64,000 bases of DNA from Coccinella septempunctata (Eukaryota; Arthropoda; Insecta; Coleoptera; Coccinellidae): positions 7,442,501 to 7,506,500 of the forward strand of contig NC_058191.1 in assembly GCF_907165205.1 (NCBI RefSeq), in the 5' to 3' direction. The position numbers and the translations under genes are program-made. Positions 20,340 to 33,000 of the stretch are shown piece after piece (position 1 is the first letter of the stretch; every line of letters starts with the position of its first letter). The notes under the pieces were generated by a model. The model did no database searches. It was given only the letters and a program-made list of their open reading frames with translations, and was not told where the DNA came from.

Positions 20340-23300
20340 CAGGGTCTTTCACGAGGAACCTCACCCATATTCATACGGGAAACTACTGAACGTATTTTCA
20401 TGAAATTCAGCACTTATAAGTATTTCACGATGCTGATGAAATCTAAAATATTTTCAAGGCATGAGCACCTCCGGTTTTTCCGGAAATGACGTCAACTTCC
20501 GTTTTTCAAATTAGAACACCATTTTTTTATTGCAGAAATAGATTCCTTAGAAAATTTCAAGTTATTTTGATGTAACATTTTTCAGTTTTGGTTGGAAAAT
20601 TCTCTCTGAGCGGGAAAGTTCAAAAAAAAAATCGAAAATAGAGCTCCGCTGAAACAAGAATAACTTGCATAGAACGAGTCAGAAATGCGTTCAAGTTTGT
20701 TTAGATTTTTAGATTTATAGTTTTGAAACTCAATTTGGTTTTTAAACACTTTTGCAGATCTCTTCCTCCCGATGAAATAAGAAGAGCAACGCACGAAGCA
20801 TTCCTGAGACGTATAAATAAATGTCTAGAAATTAACGGTCAAAACTTTGAGCATCTTCTCTAGTTATAACTGCGAGAGTTTGCCATGGTTCTCCTAATAG
20901 TAACTTGAAGTCGGTTTCAAGAAGAGGTGAAAAATCTACAGCATGGTTCAAATAACAGTTCCTGAAAATTTCATCTTTTTGGCGTGAAGGGAAAAGAAAT
21001 AGCTGAAAAAAATTCAAAACTATACGACCAAAAACAGTTTTTTGTGAATAACTCAGAAAATATCCACTTTAGGGCAAGGGTGTGATGCATACACTCACAT
21101 TATTTTTTAACGTAGATTCAATATCTGCCATAAAAAAATGGGGTTCTAATTTGAAAAAATTGATTTTTCACGATTTTGTCATCCCTAACTTTGAAAGTGA
21201 TTTTTTCACCCCCTGCATCATGAATCGCGATTTCGATTTTCAAAGTGGATACATCAATCTTACATCTTGAAAAATCCCAAAAATGAAAATTTTCCATCCA
21301 AAAACCTCGAAGTTATTCTTGTTTCAGCGGAGCTCTATTTTCGATTTTTTTTTCGAATTTTCCCGCTCAGAGAGAATTTTCTAACCAAAACTGAAAAATG
21401 TTACATCAAAATAACTTGAAATTTTCTAAGGAATCTATTTCTGCAATAAAAAAATGGTGTTCTAATTTGAAAAACGGAAGTTGACGTCATTTCCGGAAAA
21501 ACCGGAGGTGCTCATGCCTTGAAAATATTTTAGATTTCATCAGCATCGTGAAATACTTATAAGTGCTGAATTTCATGAAAATACGTTCAGTAGTTTCCCG
21601 TATGAATATGGGTGAGGTTCCTACCCAGCGAGCACAAAAACATCTCAGAGATGTTAAAAGTAAGAGATTTCGAGCCATTGAACATCCACTGCGATGTTCT
21701 GTTTGTACATGAATAGAACTTTTATAGAACAGCCAATGTCCGCCGCAGGCGGCTATTATATGGATGTCCCTGGGATATCACAAAAAGAACTACTTTGATA
21801 GCCTTTTCATGTACACAATAGAACATTTCTAAAGCGCTTTGTGCACACGAAATCGCTGTTTGTAAGACTTTATATGAAATTCTTTTGTGAGGCTTTTTTT
21901 CTTTCATTTGAATGTTTGAGGATACCACATTCTATTTTAAATGAACTACAAAGTTTTTAAATGAAATACAGAACACAATATAAGAATAAAAATATTTTAA
22001 TGATACTTCAACAGGTACAAAAGGAAAAGAAATCACATTTCACATAAAAAAATTAACAACAAAAAACAATAGATAAATATTATACTACAGAAAGGGAGAA
22101 TAAACAAAAGGTATATCACATTCAATAAAACAAACATAGATAACCAAAAAGAAATATCACATTTAACATAAAAAAACAGAAATAATAGAAAACAAACTCA
22201 TTATAATATTAGATGTACCGAAAGGGAAAACGAAAAAAAAATTTATGAACAATTTATTTTCCCTTCATTTTATCGTCCCTCCTCCTCTGCCTAATATGCC
22301 TAAACCAATCTTTGGCATAGAGTTCGAATACTTAATACTTTCCTAGTGATTGGGAATTTTTTATGGATCACATCTACAAAATAAAAACAATTCAAACAAT
22401 TAATTCATAAAATATATGAAGGCTAAGATGATTTTTTCCAATTAAAATAACAGAGAAAATAGCTGCATTAAAGGATCTGGAAGATTTGAGTTGTATATAG
22501 CTCCTGAACAGGTTGATTTGCGAAACGATTTTATTTATTTAATTATTTGTACTGGTATTTAAAGATGGAACAATTTAAAGGAGTTTTCAAAAACAAGAAC
22601 TTTTCTGGGACAATTTGAATTATTTTGTGATTCACAAGTGATGAATGATTATTATCATCGTCGGAAGAGTAATCTTACAAAATATTTTGGGAATTATCAA
22701 CGGCAGAGATAGATTATCGAAATATGTTGAAATCCTCGATGATATGGCTTTAAACTTTATAAAGTTATTCCTTGAATAATTATAATAACCTTCCATATAC
22801 CATTCGATTATTCCAACCAAAATACAATGATCTCTTATACCTAGTCCCAAATACACAAATAATATTAACCACGCAGCGTGGATTCTTTTGAGGTTATTTG
22901 TATGTTTCTGGACATTATACTATACATTTAATTCATGTAATACTTACTTATTAATTGTATTTGGTTACTACGAAGTGATCTATCCTAAATTCACAATCAA
23001 AACCAACACAGAAGTAGTTAATATTATACAAATCACCAATCAACTCTCAACTCCGAACAGTCCACAGTCCACACTACGAAGACAGTGGAAATGGCGGCAA
23101 AATGAAATAGGTGAATTGTAAAATTGTATATTGTTTATTTGGAATAAACCTCCCAAGGCAAAATATGCGACGTCAAGAGAAGATATCCACACGTTTACAT
23201 TATTTTCAACTCGACAGTACCTCTCAGTAGGTAGACGAAGAAATGCCACAGATGGCACAGATCAGAACAAATAAAGATTTCCAATAGCCTTTGGAGACCT

Positions 23301-23410
23301 CTTTGGGAAGTGCATATTACGTTTCAAAGAAACATCCTCATGCCAACATTTTCGAAACATCCCAAAACATCCCAGGGATGTTTGTGCTCGCTGGGTAGTG
23401 AAAGACCCTG
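20340..23410. mobile_element. Foldback element with arms over 300 bp, split by a second transposon
   Basis: The left arm (20340-20664) starts CAGGGTCTTTCACGAGGAAC. The right arm (21312-21621) is its reverse complement, and its last 13 bases (GTGAAAGACCCTG) are displaced to 23398-23410 by the 1772-bp element at 21624-23395. TA flanks both outer ends, as expected of a Tc1/mariner-type target. The central part (20665-21311) has no convincing coding frame. It is therefore a non-autonomous inverted-repeat element. Confidence 0.8.
21624..23395. mobile_element. 1.77-kb non-autonomous DNA transposon, copy 1
   Basis: The terminal inverted repeat is CCCAGCGAGCACAAA, with TA duplicated on both sides (21622-21623 and 23396-23397). 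The insertion site is defined by the interrupted foldback arm. Subterminal palindromes AACATCTCTGAGATGTT (left) and AACATCCCTGGGATGTT (right), and repeated GATGTTCTG-like words, may be transposase-binding sites. Small open frames in it have no known domain. A near-identical inverted copy is at 36903-38670. Confidence 0.82.
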
Positions 23411-24489
23411 TATATTGGACGTTCCTTAACCGATATTTGTATTTTCCCGCGGTGACATCCTTAGTCTTCACGCAACTGACGCTTCTCCTTGTTGTGCGAA
23501 ATGATAAAAATTGAATTGAATTTTCGTTAGGAAATTAAAAATAGTGAGGGCCTTCCAATTTTTGTGTTGGGTGAAACTTCAGGGCAGTAGCTCGGGACAT
23601 TTGTAGATACACAACGTTTCTACAAAATCGTCATTTTTAGCCATGTGCATCGAACGATATATCTCAATATTATTTTCTTCTTACCGCCCGATTCAATTAT
23701 ACTGCCAAAATTCACGGGTTATTCTCCCATTTAAACTTAAGTCGACATGCATAACCTTAATAATTGACTTCCGAAGGAAAGGAAAGTCTTTTGTGTTCAA
23801 CAAACCAGTTCAGAAATACTTGCTTTCATGAAAAAACTAAGCTTCATTTTATGTTTGTGTAAAGTCGCAATATTTTTGAAAACTTATTTTGATACTTTTT
23901 TCTACTGCGTGTGACAAGATTATTCCCAGATACTCAAAAAAGTCTCTACCTGTTGATCACGAATTTGATGTTGGCATGTGTATCTACTCATTGCCTTCAG
24001 TTGATTCTCTTGATTAGCAGTACTCGATGGAGAAGGCACATATTGAACTAACAAGCTACAGAAGAAGACATGAAGTCTGGGTCCATTACAAGTGCAGGAC
24101 TAATTTTAAAAGCCATTTCTGTTATGTGATAGCGTAATAAGTTGCATGACGTTAGTTCGGCTGAACTTCTTATGCATCATAATCAACAATGTTTTTGGTT
24201 TCGCTCGTTTTCTTGTTGTAAAAAGATTCAGACTGTTGTGTGATTGCCATTTTGCAATGTTTTGTCTAATCTGTGACACTCATATCAGAAAAATTAGAAT
24301 GAACTGCTGGATATAAAATATTTCATAATCTTTCGAATATATCATTTAAACAGCTAGTTCCGAGACCCATTTTGTCAAATTGCCTTCTGTTCTGGCTTTT
24401 AAATGTTGAGTGGGCTACCAAACAATGGGATTATAATATAGGCGATACTCACATCCAGCTTCATGAAGCATCTTCATACATATTGCACG
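23411..24489. other. Unassigned AT-rich DNA
   Basis: No domain-bearing frame, long repeat or tail was recognised between the foldback element and the RT fragment that follows. Confidence 0.4.
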
Positions 24490-25560
24490 CAATAAAGACA
24501 CCACTTAACCTGAAAATTTCGACGATGAAATTATCATACTCGGAATTAATCGCTGTCCATTTGTATTCACAACTTCTGGAATAGGCCTTGGGTCCAGACA
24601 GATTCCCATATGATTGAGATGGTTCAATCTTAATCTTTGAACATTTCTTTTAGTTTCGTCAGGCAAGTTGGGATAGTGCTCACATTTCATTCGACGCCGA
24701 TGATATCATCATCAAGTTCTGCTGTACATATTATAAAAAACAGTGGACCCAACACTGATCCTTGTGGGACTCCACTCGTTACCTTCTTTTCCATGGAGGA
24801 GTATGCACCTCCGACCCTCACGCGAAAGGAACGATCGAAAAGAAACGAAACATTCCAACAATTTTCAACGAACACCAAAATGTTCCAACTTCCCTGATAA
24901 TCTGTTGTGGGATACTGTGATAACAAGAGCGGGAAAAATCTATATAGACAACATCTGTGTCTATTCCTTGATCCCAGGCTTTGGTCAGATCATCCATGCA
25001 AGTGAAGAGGTTGGCCAACGTAGAGCGTCCTGGCATGAAGCCATGCTGCCCGTCAGGAATTATTTTCTGGGAAAGAACAAACTCCAGAAGCTGATCACTA
25101 ATAATTCTCTCTAAAATTTTGGATATTGTGGACAGCAGGCTTATATGTCGGTAATTCGAGGAGGACAGCTTGTTACCCCTCTTAAAAATAGACGTAACAG
25201 ATTCCTTTAACCAGTCTCTCGGCAGCTAGGGACTTGTTGAACGAATTTGGCACACCGCAGCAATAACTCGGCGGAAAAACCATCCATGTCAGGAGAGCAA
25301 CATTTTAACAATTCAGTAGATAGGCAAGTACCAGGTCTTCATTGAGGGATATGCCCTAAACTTCCTGCACGACTCGTGGTGAAGAAAGTATAGGAAGAAG
25401 ACCATCTGGTTCTTCAATGAAAGTAAAAGCGAACGTCTCGGAAAAAATATCAGCTCACCCAATCTGCGTGTTGCATAAGATATTTCTTGAGATCTTCACG
25501 TGGGGAGCACTAACTTTAGTCTTCACGGTTGAACGAATGTAATAGAAGAGTTTTTCTTAT
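24490..25560 (-). pseudogene. CR1/Jockey-like reverse transcriptase fragment
   Basis: Minus-strand frames carry successive RT blocks: ESVTSIFKRGNKLSSSNYRH followed by ISLLSTISKILERII, then GQHGFMPGRSTLANLFTCMD and DTDVVYIDFS (catalytic motif A). After a frame change come SGVPQGSVLGPLFFI and a degraded motif C region around 24690. The first catalytic aspartate of motif A is retained, but the YADD box cannot be read cleanly. Stops and frameshifts lie throughout. Endonuclease and tail were not found. Confidence 0.8.
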
Positions 25561-26405
25561 TTCACACGTTACTAGATATCTCCCATATTACTTCTTAGAA
25601 TTTGAAATGGAAAAAGACAGCAGATTGAAATACCTGCTTGGGCATCTAGGCGGGAAATCTCCATAAGTAAAGAATGACTGGAGAATATAATTGATGGATC
25701 TTGTTTTGCTACCTTGGACTTAAGAATCCTGCCAGATTCAATCGTTGAACAAATATACACGAAAGCTGTCGCGACCACAAGCACAACACGGTTGCAAACA
25801 CCTCCTCGAACCCAAAGAACAATACATGAAAATGTTTGTCACAGAATCTCACGTGAATGCTGATTTTATGCGTTTATTACCTAAAGGCTCATCTAGTGTA
25901 TTCTCGAGAACGAAACCGTTGAATTATGGGAAATCCAATAAATTTTTAATATTGCCGTTGGACCCACATTATCCTTGGTTGAGTAGCCCTCTGGAGCAAA
26001 TACGATCTATCCGATTGAAGTGTATTGGTTTCAAGTGGCTAATTTAACGGCACCACCCTTAATATCGGCCGATTGTTCGCAGAGATTCCGATCGTTGGAC
26101 ATATCCCCCAAATGGTATATCAAAATAATTTCCGAATAATTGGGAATTCGATGAACCATAAAAGGGGGGATCCAAAAGCTTTATGTATTCGATAAAAAAA
26201 TATGAGAACTCTACTATATGTACAGCTTATTTGGAGTCGATTTTTTCCGGGGTTTTGCACATTTGTGTATGAATTTTCAGGAAATCGCGATCTTATAAAA
26301 TATTACTTGATACTACCTGAGCGTTTTCCCATCAGAAAGTTGTCTTGCTTTTCACTAGATGGTTAAGCGAAAGTTTCTTCTTTATTTCTGCTGTAATCGC
26401 TCTTA
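25561..26405. other. Unassigned stretch beyond the RT fragment
   Basis: An open plus-strand frame at 25745-26047 has no recognisable motif and overlaps no repeat boundary. I see nothing else that supports a gene. Confidence 0.35.
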
Positions 26406-26669
26406 CCCCCGGTTTCATAAAGCTCGATCGGGGAATCAACGCTTGATTGGCGAATAAACGTCAATTTGTTTTCAATCAATAATTCAGTCAGGAGAATTTG
26501 GAATACCATTCTCCCACCATATTATGATCTATATACGTCCATTCAATGATTCTCAGTTGCTCTTTCTTCAATATATGTAGGAATGAAAAACTTTTAGTGA
26601 CTTCGTTTTTGAAATCGAGTAACTGTCAAATCGTTGATCGGGCAATAAAAGTTTTATGAAACCCGCTGT
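26406..26669. mobile_element. Miniature element, GGGTTTCATAAAA family, copy B
   Basis: The ends are CCCGGTTTCATAAAGCTCGAT-like on the left and GTTTTATGAAACCC on the right. It shares GGGGAATCAACGCTTGATT with copies A and C but lies in the opposite orientation to them. It is about 264 bp with no coding sequence. Confidence 0.7.
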
Positions 26670-27019
26670 AAATGTTTATTACCTTAAATTCAAGATGTTT
26701 TTTAATACTCAAATGTACTCTAACATGAACATTTGAAGAATATTCAAAGTCGCGAGTGTATTCAATCATAGCCATCGAAATGTAGATATTATTTCAACAT
26801 AGGCGAAGGTAATGTGAATGTAGCTACAAGAAAAGATCATGAAAGATCTTACGTCTATGTAAATATCACCATAATATCGGCAATATCACACGGTCTTTGC
26901 CAACCAAAATTCATAAAAGTCGTGCTAGATGATTGAGGCGTTCCAAACTAAATTACTCACTCTGTATAAACGTAGATTGTAGATTTCCAAAGGGATTTAT
27001 TTCACTGTGATCTATTGTT
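26670..27019. other. Short unassigned interval
   Basis: Nothing recognisable was found between the miniature element and the RNase H-type fragment. Confidence 0.35.
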
Positions 27020-27370
27020 TTTCCATCATGTCGTCTACAGCTCGTCGTCCAGTTTCACAATTATAATAAACCCCAGTGTCTGGGATGGTTCCAGGGAGGC
27101 TTCTCCCTCGCTCCTAGAAGTTTCTCGTCTAGAGAGTTCTTTGCGTTGGCTTGTTATGGCGAGGCATTCCGTCACCAGGTGATCTGGAGGTTCTTCCACC
27201 TCTCCACAGAATCTTCACTCGTCAGTTTTTGCTAGATCCATTCTCCTTGAGTGCTTTCTAAGACAAAAATACCCTAAAAAGAATCAATCAAGTACGGAGG
27301 TAGAGCATACTTAGCTTATCAGTGTTGAAGATGCCCCCTCCGACCTTGCTCTTGTCTACGATCCTCCAAA
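27020..27370 (-). pseudogene. C-terminal fragment of an RNase H-type non-LTR retrotransposon
   Basis: On the minus strand an upstream piece reads VDKSKVGGGIF, compatible with the TDGSK start of an RNase H domain. A downstream piece reads LAKTDE, stop, RFCGEVEEPPDHLVTECLAI, a zinc-knuckle-like C-terminal motif whose first Cys has become a stop. The rest continues with SLEPSQTLGFI. Related copies are at 53560-53882 and 60105-60373. This arrangement of RNase H plus a C-terminal knuckle is typical of I/R1/Loa-like elements. Confidence 0.65.
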
Positions 27371-27509
27371 TGTCGACTCATCACTCTAAGCTAATTCTAT
27401 GGTACTACGAAAACAGCTGATTGTCCGACGCAGCAGCCCCACTCTAGAACTGTCAGAATTTTCCGAAGCGGAAAACTAATCACTCTTTTCTCAGATTCTC
27501 GTTGTTGCC

Positions 27510-27580
27510 GTTGATGAATTAACTTCTAATGAGAAGCTAATTCATCAACATCAAGGTTAACACAATGGTGTTAACCTTGA
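27510..27580. repeat. Two adjacent hairpins, each with an AATG loop
   Basis: The first hairpin (27510-27549) has arms GTTGATGAATTAACTTCT and its complement with one mismatch around AATG. The second (27551-27580) has perfect 13-bp arms TCAAGGTTAACAC around AATG. One base separates them. They might be transposon terminal hairpins, but no partner end was found. Confidence 0.6.
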
Positions 27581-29524
27581 TTATTCTGTAATTATTCTCT
27601 ATCAGTTCATCTCATACAAGTCATTCTCTTTAAAGTGTTCTCCTCCAATTCTATTTCTACGCAAAAGGTTATGTAGTTTCAATCTGCTCAAAATTATGAA
27701 TTACTCCATTTCCATATCGTTATCATGCTTTCATACTGATTCAAAAATATCCACGTGTGAATTCACAAAAATCTTCAAGCAGAATGATGATCCTTAATAC
27801 TACCTACTGCTCAATTGATATGTTCACTCGAGTCGACTCATTTATGTGCCTCGTCAGGAATATATAAGTATTTTATTGTATTTTACTCCTAGATTTTCAG
27901 ACCTCTCTCACTGTAAATGGATATGTTGCAGCAAAATTGAACTTTCTCTTGTCCCTCTCATTGATATTAAATGCTGATTGATGGTCTTCTCATGCTCATC
28001 TTATAATTTCAAATCAGTTATTTAAATTCTCTGCTCAACTCTATTGTTCACCCTTCACTTATATATGACTAATTATTGCTTTTGAGTTTCAGATGAATAA
28101 ATCCTCATTTTGTCCAGGGTGGACCCTGGATTGATTGCCTCCAGAACACGATGTGAACTTATTTAATATGGTTCAACGGTAACTGGTAATCCATGACACT
28201 GGTTGACAGTCTCTCGTCCCAGTTCCACCCTGGAAGGTCTGCTCTTGTAATTATGAACTTTCTCAGTTAGTATGATCTCCTCATTACACTATGTATTTTC
28301 ATATATATATATTCACATAATCATTTATCTTGCTCGATATACAGATTAGATCTCAAGTCTTCTGCTCTTCTCTAAACCAACGATTAGTGGTTTCCCTCAT
28401 TAGTATCCTCATTGTGTAACTCTCATAATTAGGAGATACTGTCATGGTTCAGTTTTATCCAAATGAAAGTATTGTTGAATTGTCGTGAGTAATAATTCAA
28501 ATCGTACAAATTTTAGTTTCATATAAAAAATTATTTTCAGTTGGGAATTTCAAAGAGGTTTCTCAGTTCTCATGAGATCTAGACTAGTTAGTTTCTTTTT
28601 CGAATTTTAGAAAATGTTACTTTTGGTATGTTAACGTAGCATTAATGAGGATATTTAAATTATCGTAGATGCTCAGATTTGAATATTTCAAGAGGACAGG
28701 AAAACAAAAAATTATTAATTTGTCAGATTTTTTGGCAGTATGAATGAAAGCAATGTTTTTGCAATTTGGGGCTGCATATTGAAAGATTGCATAAAATATT
28801 ATTGATGCATTTACTTATGTATATAGTTCGTGAATGTTATAATATCTTATGAGATCTTCAATTGAAAAACTGGCAACAAGAATAACCATTTGTTTGATGG
28901 GAGAAAATCCTAAGATTGAGGTGATATTACACATAAGAAATCGAAGAAGGAAGAAAGACAAATTTGGTAGGAACATTTGAGATTCTTCAAGGGATATTGA
29001 GAAAATTTCCGAAATTCTGAAGTGCAACAATATAGTACAACAACAATGAATTCGACCAGTGACAGAGCATAGACGTCATATGGGAACTAACGTCCGTGAA
29101 GTGATATTGACAGGACAATCAGAGATATAGAGTAGGGAAATTTAGTAATTATAGTTCATTCAAGTATGATTGACATCTCGGGTGGCTATGGAAAATCAAA
29201 TTTAAGTTGGTAATAGCCCACAAGTTAAGATTTTGTGTTGCGGAATTCAGGTTGGCATTGTGAATAAACAGTAATCAATAGACCTTTTACATGTGAATCT
29301 ATGCACTGTTCGACGATAATTTGAATTTTGTATTGCTTTTTATGCTCTCAATTTAATCGTACAAATTGTAAACATAATTTTATCAATTTTGAATGCTGAT
29401 CAATATGCTCTGAATTTAAATATTTCTTCTTTTCAAATACTTTTATAGGTTGTATTTATATATTCCAGTTCTGTGATTGCAACTATAGAAATTATTGAGA
29501 TCTTTTGTGACCAGATATTAATAG
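27581..29524. other. Unassigned DNA left of the large transposon
   Basis: Frames are short. A CCAGGGTGGACCCTGG palindrome lies near 28120, and a short AT run near 28298. I found no coding region or complete mobile element. Confidence 0.4.
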
Positions 29525-29528
29525 TCCA

Positions 29529-29972
29529 AGAGCTAGTGAACCCTGGGAGTAACGGACTCCCTGTAAGGTTAGAAATTTGTATACTTACGATTTATGACAT
29601 GCTAAGAGCAATAGCCATGACCTGGCAGGCGTCAGCCCTGCACGTCATCAGCCCCTTTATTTTTTGAACTGTTAAGTAAATTGAGTTTCAAAACTTGTTT
29701 CTGTAAATTTGAAAATTTATTAGGATAAAGTTTATTTATTGTACATCTTAAAAAAAAATTGACAGGCGATTCCAATAAGCAGAAGTATATGACAGATCAA
29801 TTAGAAAACGTACAGTCGATGAGGTACAATAAACTTTATCCTGTATACTTAAAATTTTTATATGTTTTCAAGTAAACGTCTCAGAGTAAATATGTACAAT
29901 GCCAGGCGGTTTTGAACAGCATAAGACCTTGACAGGCGAGGGGACAGCTGCTAAGGGCGTGCAAATAAGAAA
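29529..29972. repeat. Left 444-bp terminal inverted repeat
   Basis: It is the reverse complement of 35449-35892 with scattered mismatches and small indels. Landmarks include a GGGAGTAACGG(A/T)CTCCC inner palindrome at the tip, TTTATTAGGATAAAGTTTATT, an oligo-A/T tract, and GGACAGCTGCTAAGGGCGTG at the inner edge. The gene's polyadenylation signal (about 30007-30012) lies just inside it. Confidence 0.9.
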
Positions 29973-30006
29973 TGTTACATGAACGCATACAGTATATGCA
30001 ATGTAT

Positions 30007-30012
30007 TTTATT
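30007..30012 (-). promoter_or_regulatory. Polyadenylation signal of the giant gene
   Basis: AATAAA is present on the minus strand 26 bases after the TAA stop of exon 3 and before the terminal repeat. Its position supports the three-exon model. Confidence 0.6.
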
Positions 30013-30037
30013 GGGTTTTATGCAATCTACATTATTT

Positions 30038-33000
30038 TTAACATTCATTTTCTTCAGCATCATCCGAAATTTCGCTATCACTGTTTTCATCATCATCTGA
30101 TTCTTCAACAATATTTTCCTCATCTGAAAATAGTAAAAAAATATATCAATGAATCAATAAGGTTGTTAAGAATTAAATATCAAGCTCAATTACATAGGAC
30201 TGCGTATTAAATGTTACGGAATAAAATAGTTGTATGTTACCTGAAATGCATTCCTCAGTTTCAGTCGATTGTGCTGTGGCAGTATCAGCAGGTCCTTGTA
30301 AAAGTATGTCGTATATAGAAGATGGAACCGTATTCCCCTCAAACCAATTAAATTCGTAACGACTATCAATTAAGTTCCAACCGTTATTTTCAGGTGTAAG
30401 AATTGTTGGTTCTTTTAAATTACAATTTCGCCATATATTTGTAATGTAGGCAGTTCTCAATAATTGTTGATGTAGTTCACGTTTGCAGGGTGGTAAATTC
30501 GATGAATCATAGCTTACTACTTTTTTCATAAACACTTTAGGATTATTTGTGTTGTACGTAGCAAGGAACTTTTCATAACGTGCATTATTTAACTGTGAAC
30601 ATTTCAAACCATACATTTGGCATACAAATTTCTCTAGTATCGGGAAAATTTTTTCTTTCTTCTGTACTATTTTTGCGTTTCCTAATTCTTTGAATGCCTT
30701 CTGATATACACTCGATTTCTGCAATATTTGGAATGGTTTTTTTTTACCTCTTCTTGAAAAGGACGGATTGAAATCGCAACCGGTTAATGCATGAAATCCC
30801 GGTAAGCTTTGACATATAGAAGGTCCCAATTTTGTATATAGTTCAGAAATATTTATCCATTTTTTACAATTATTAGTGCCATATTCCATATAGATTTTTA
30901 AATTATTATTGTGGAGATGGTCCATGTTTCCGAGCAGTAATATTAAAATGTCTGTGTCACATGTTTTTATTAATACGTCGGATACATCTTCATCCATTTG
31001 GCATGTATGGTATATTATTTTTGTATCAGCCTCTTCATGATATTGGCACGATAAATCATCATTTATATCGACAATCACAGAGTTATTGTGGACACTATAA
31101 GTATGGCATTGTTTGTAATTTAAGTTAACTATGGTATTCCCGATAAACTCCATCATTTCATTTGTGCTCCAATGTGTAATTAAAAAATCTACGAAAGCTT
31201 CTTTAAATTGTATGTTACGAAGTTCTTTCATAAAATCGACTGGTCGAATTTGTTCTGGTCCGGTAATGAAATAATTTATGTTTCGTACTTCTTGTCGTTT
31301 TGCTCGTTCATAATCTTTAATTGATGGCGAAAAGTATTGGTCGAAAATGATATCTACTCGTGAGGCATGTGTAGCTGTTAGTAGCGACATAATTTTTTTA
31401 GAAATACCACCAAATGTTTTAGGGATGTTTTTGAATGTATGCAGTAAAAAGAATCCATCAAAAATGACAACATCAAAACGTCTTGGTACCTCTTCACTGT
31501 TGACGTTTGCCTTTAAAATTTCAACCATTGCTGATTTCTGAGTTTTATGTATTGTACCATCTTCATGACACAATGACAATGGAACAGTTGTAATGGGGTA
31601 TGATAACGTCTTCTCCAAATCGATGTTATGTTGTATTGACAGAGCTAACAGGCGACCAAAGAAATCACGTTGCACACGGATTTCATGAACCTTATCACCG
31701 ACTTTGATTTTTTCCTTTTTTTTTTCAGAGGCAAAATTCATAATTTTCACTTGTGCAATTCTTTCTTCAAATCTTTTTCCATTCTGTGAACATTCAGTTA
31801 TAAAATTCTTTTTCAATCTTTCTCCTGATTCTATAAAATTCAATAAGTAATCCTGTACTGCGATCGAAGCAACTGTACCATTTCCGATGTTATACAGACA
31901 ATCTTTGTTTAGATTCAACATAAATGGATTTAGAAATTTCTCAAAAGTATTTATGAACTTCCACAACTGTGCTGAATCTCTTTTTATTGCATGTTCTTCC
32001 AGGTCTGCGGATACATCATTTTTTCTTCGTGAACCAGTAATGTCCAGAGTGTGAGATATGACAGTTGTTCTTATGTCGTGACTTCTAGCCCATCGCTGAC
32101 GAGCGGAAATAGAATGTGTGAACTGGATTACACCAGTTAATCTTTTTCCCGCGTCGGCATTAATAGTTTGTTCAAGTACTAGATCTGTTGGCTGTCTAGA
32201 GAAAGATTTATCAGTACGTTTGATTCCAAGGTATCCATCTTTCATAAATTTTTCAATTGATGGATGTGTAAGACCAACTTTTAACAAATTATCATGATAT
32301 TTTATCAGCCATCGTGAATAATTAGGCTGATTTGTCATAAAAAATATATTTGCTATTTTTGACAAAATATATTTGTACAAAGAAAAGTTTCCAGTCCTTA
32401 TGCTTCGACTCAGTAACTGATAGTGATGAACAAGATCCATATAAATAACATAAAATTGAGGCGTTTTACCAAAAGTTCCTTTTCTACATTGTTCTTTGTG
32501 ATATTGGTATCGAGTCATCAATGTTGATATTGCTTCATTTTCTATGACGGTCAGAAACGGTTCATTACCATCGATAAATGTAGAGAGATTATTGTAAACA
32601 TCTTCATCAATACTTATATCTTCTTTTTCTATGAAAGATTGAAAACATAATATTTCAAGTCCTAGTGCCATTAATGGATGCAGCCGCTTACATCGATTAA
32701 AATGTTTTCCTTTCAAAAATCCATCTACTGAACCATTTGAGATAATTTCACTTTCAACAGCTACATTCATTATTCCACTGTCGTCAATAAATTTTCCAAT
32801 TGCTCTAAACAATGCTAACATGATGTGGAACGGTCCTAAATGGATAAATAAATTATCATAAACTGGTTTTTCTGTAGACTGTACCTGCATAGCAATTTTT
32901 GCTATAGCTAGATCATATGTTACATTAATGCAAGGTTGTCCAATTTCTGCAGCAATAATTTGACTTTGTTTCATAGTTTCTATTACAACTGGTATATTTG

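Noticed and set aside
22632..23121. Frames of 74-77 codons in the 1.77-kb element, also present in its inverted copy
   Set aside because: Presence in both copies follows from the elements being near-identical; no transposase or other domain is visible.
27551..27580. Helitron 3' terminus (hairpin before CTRR)
   Set aside because: No CTRR end follows the hairpin at the right distance and no matching TC start was found.
29881..30123. 80-codon minus-strand frame at the 3' end of the giant gene
   Set aside because: Its ATG is the exon-3 acceptor junction read in another frame; the spliced frame is different and ends at 30038.
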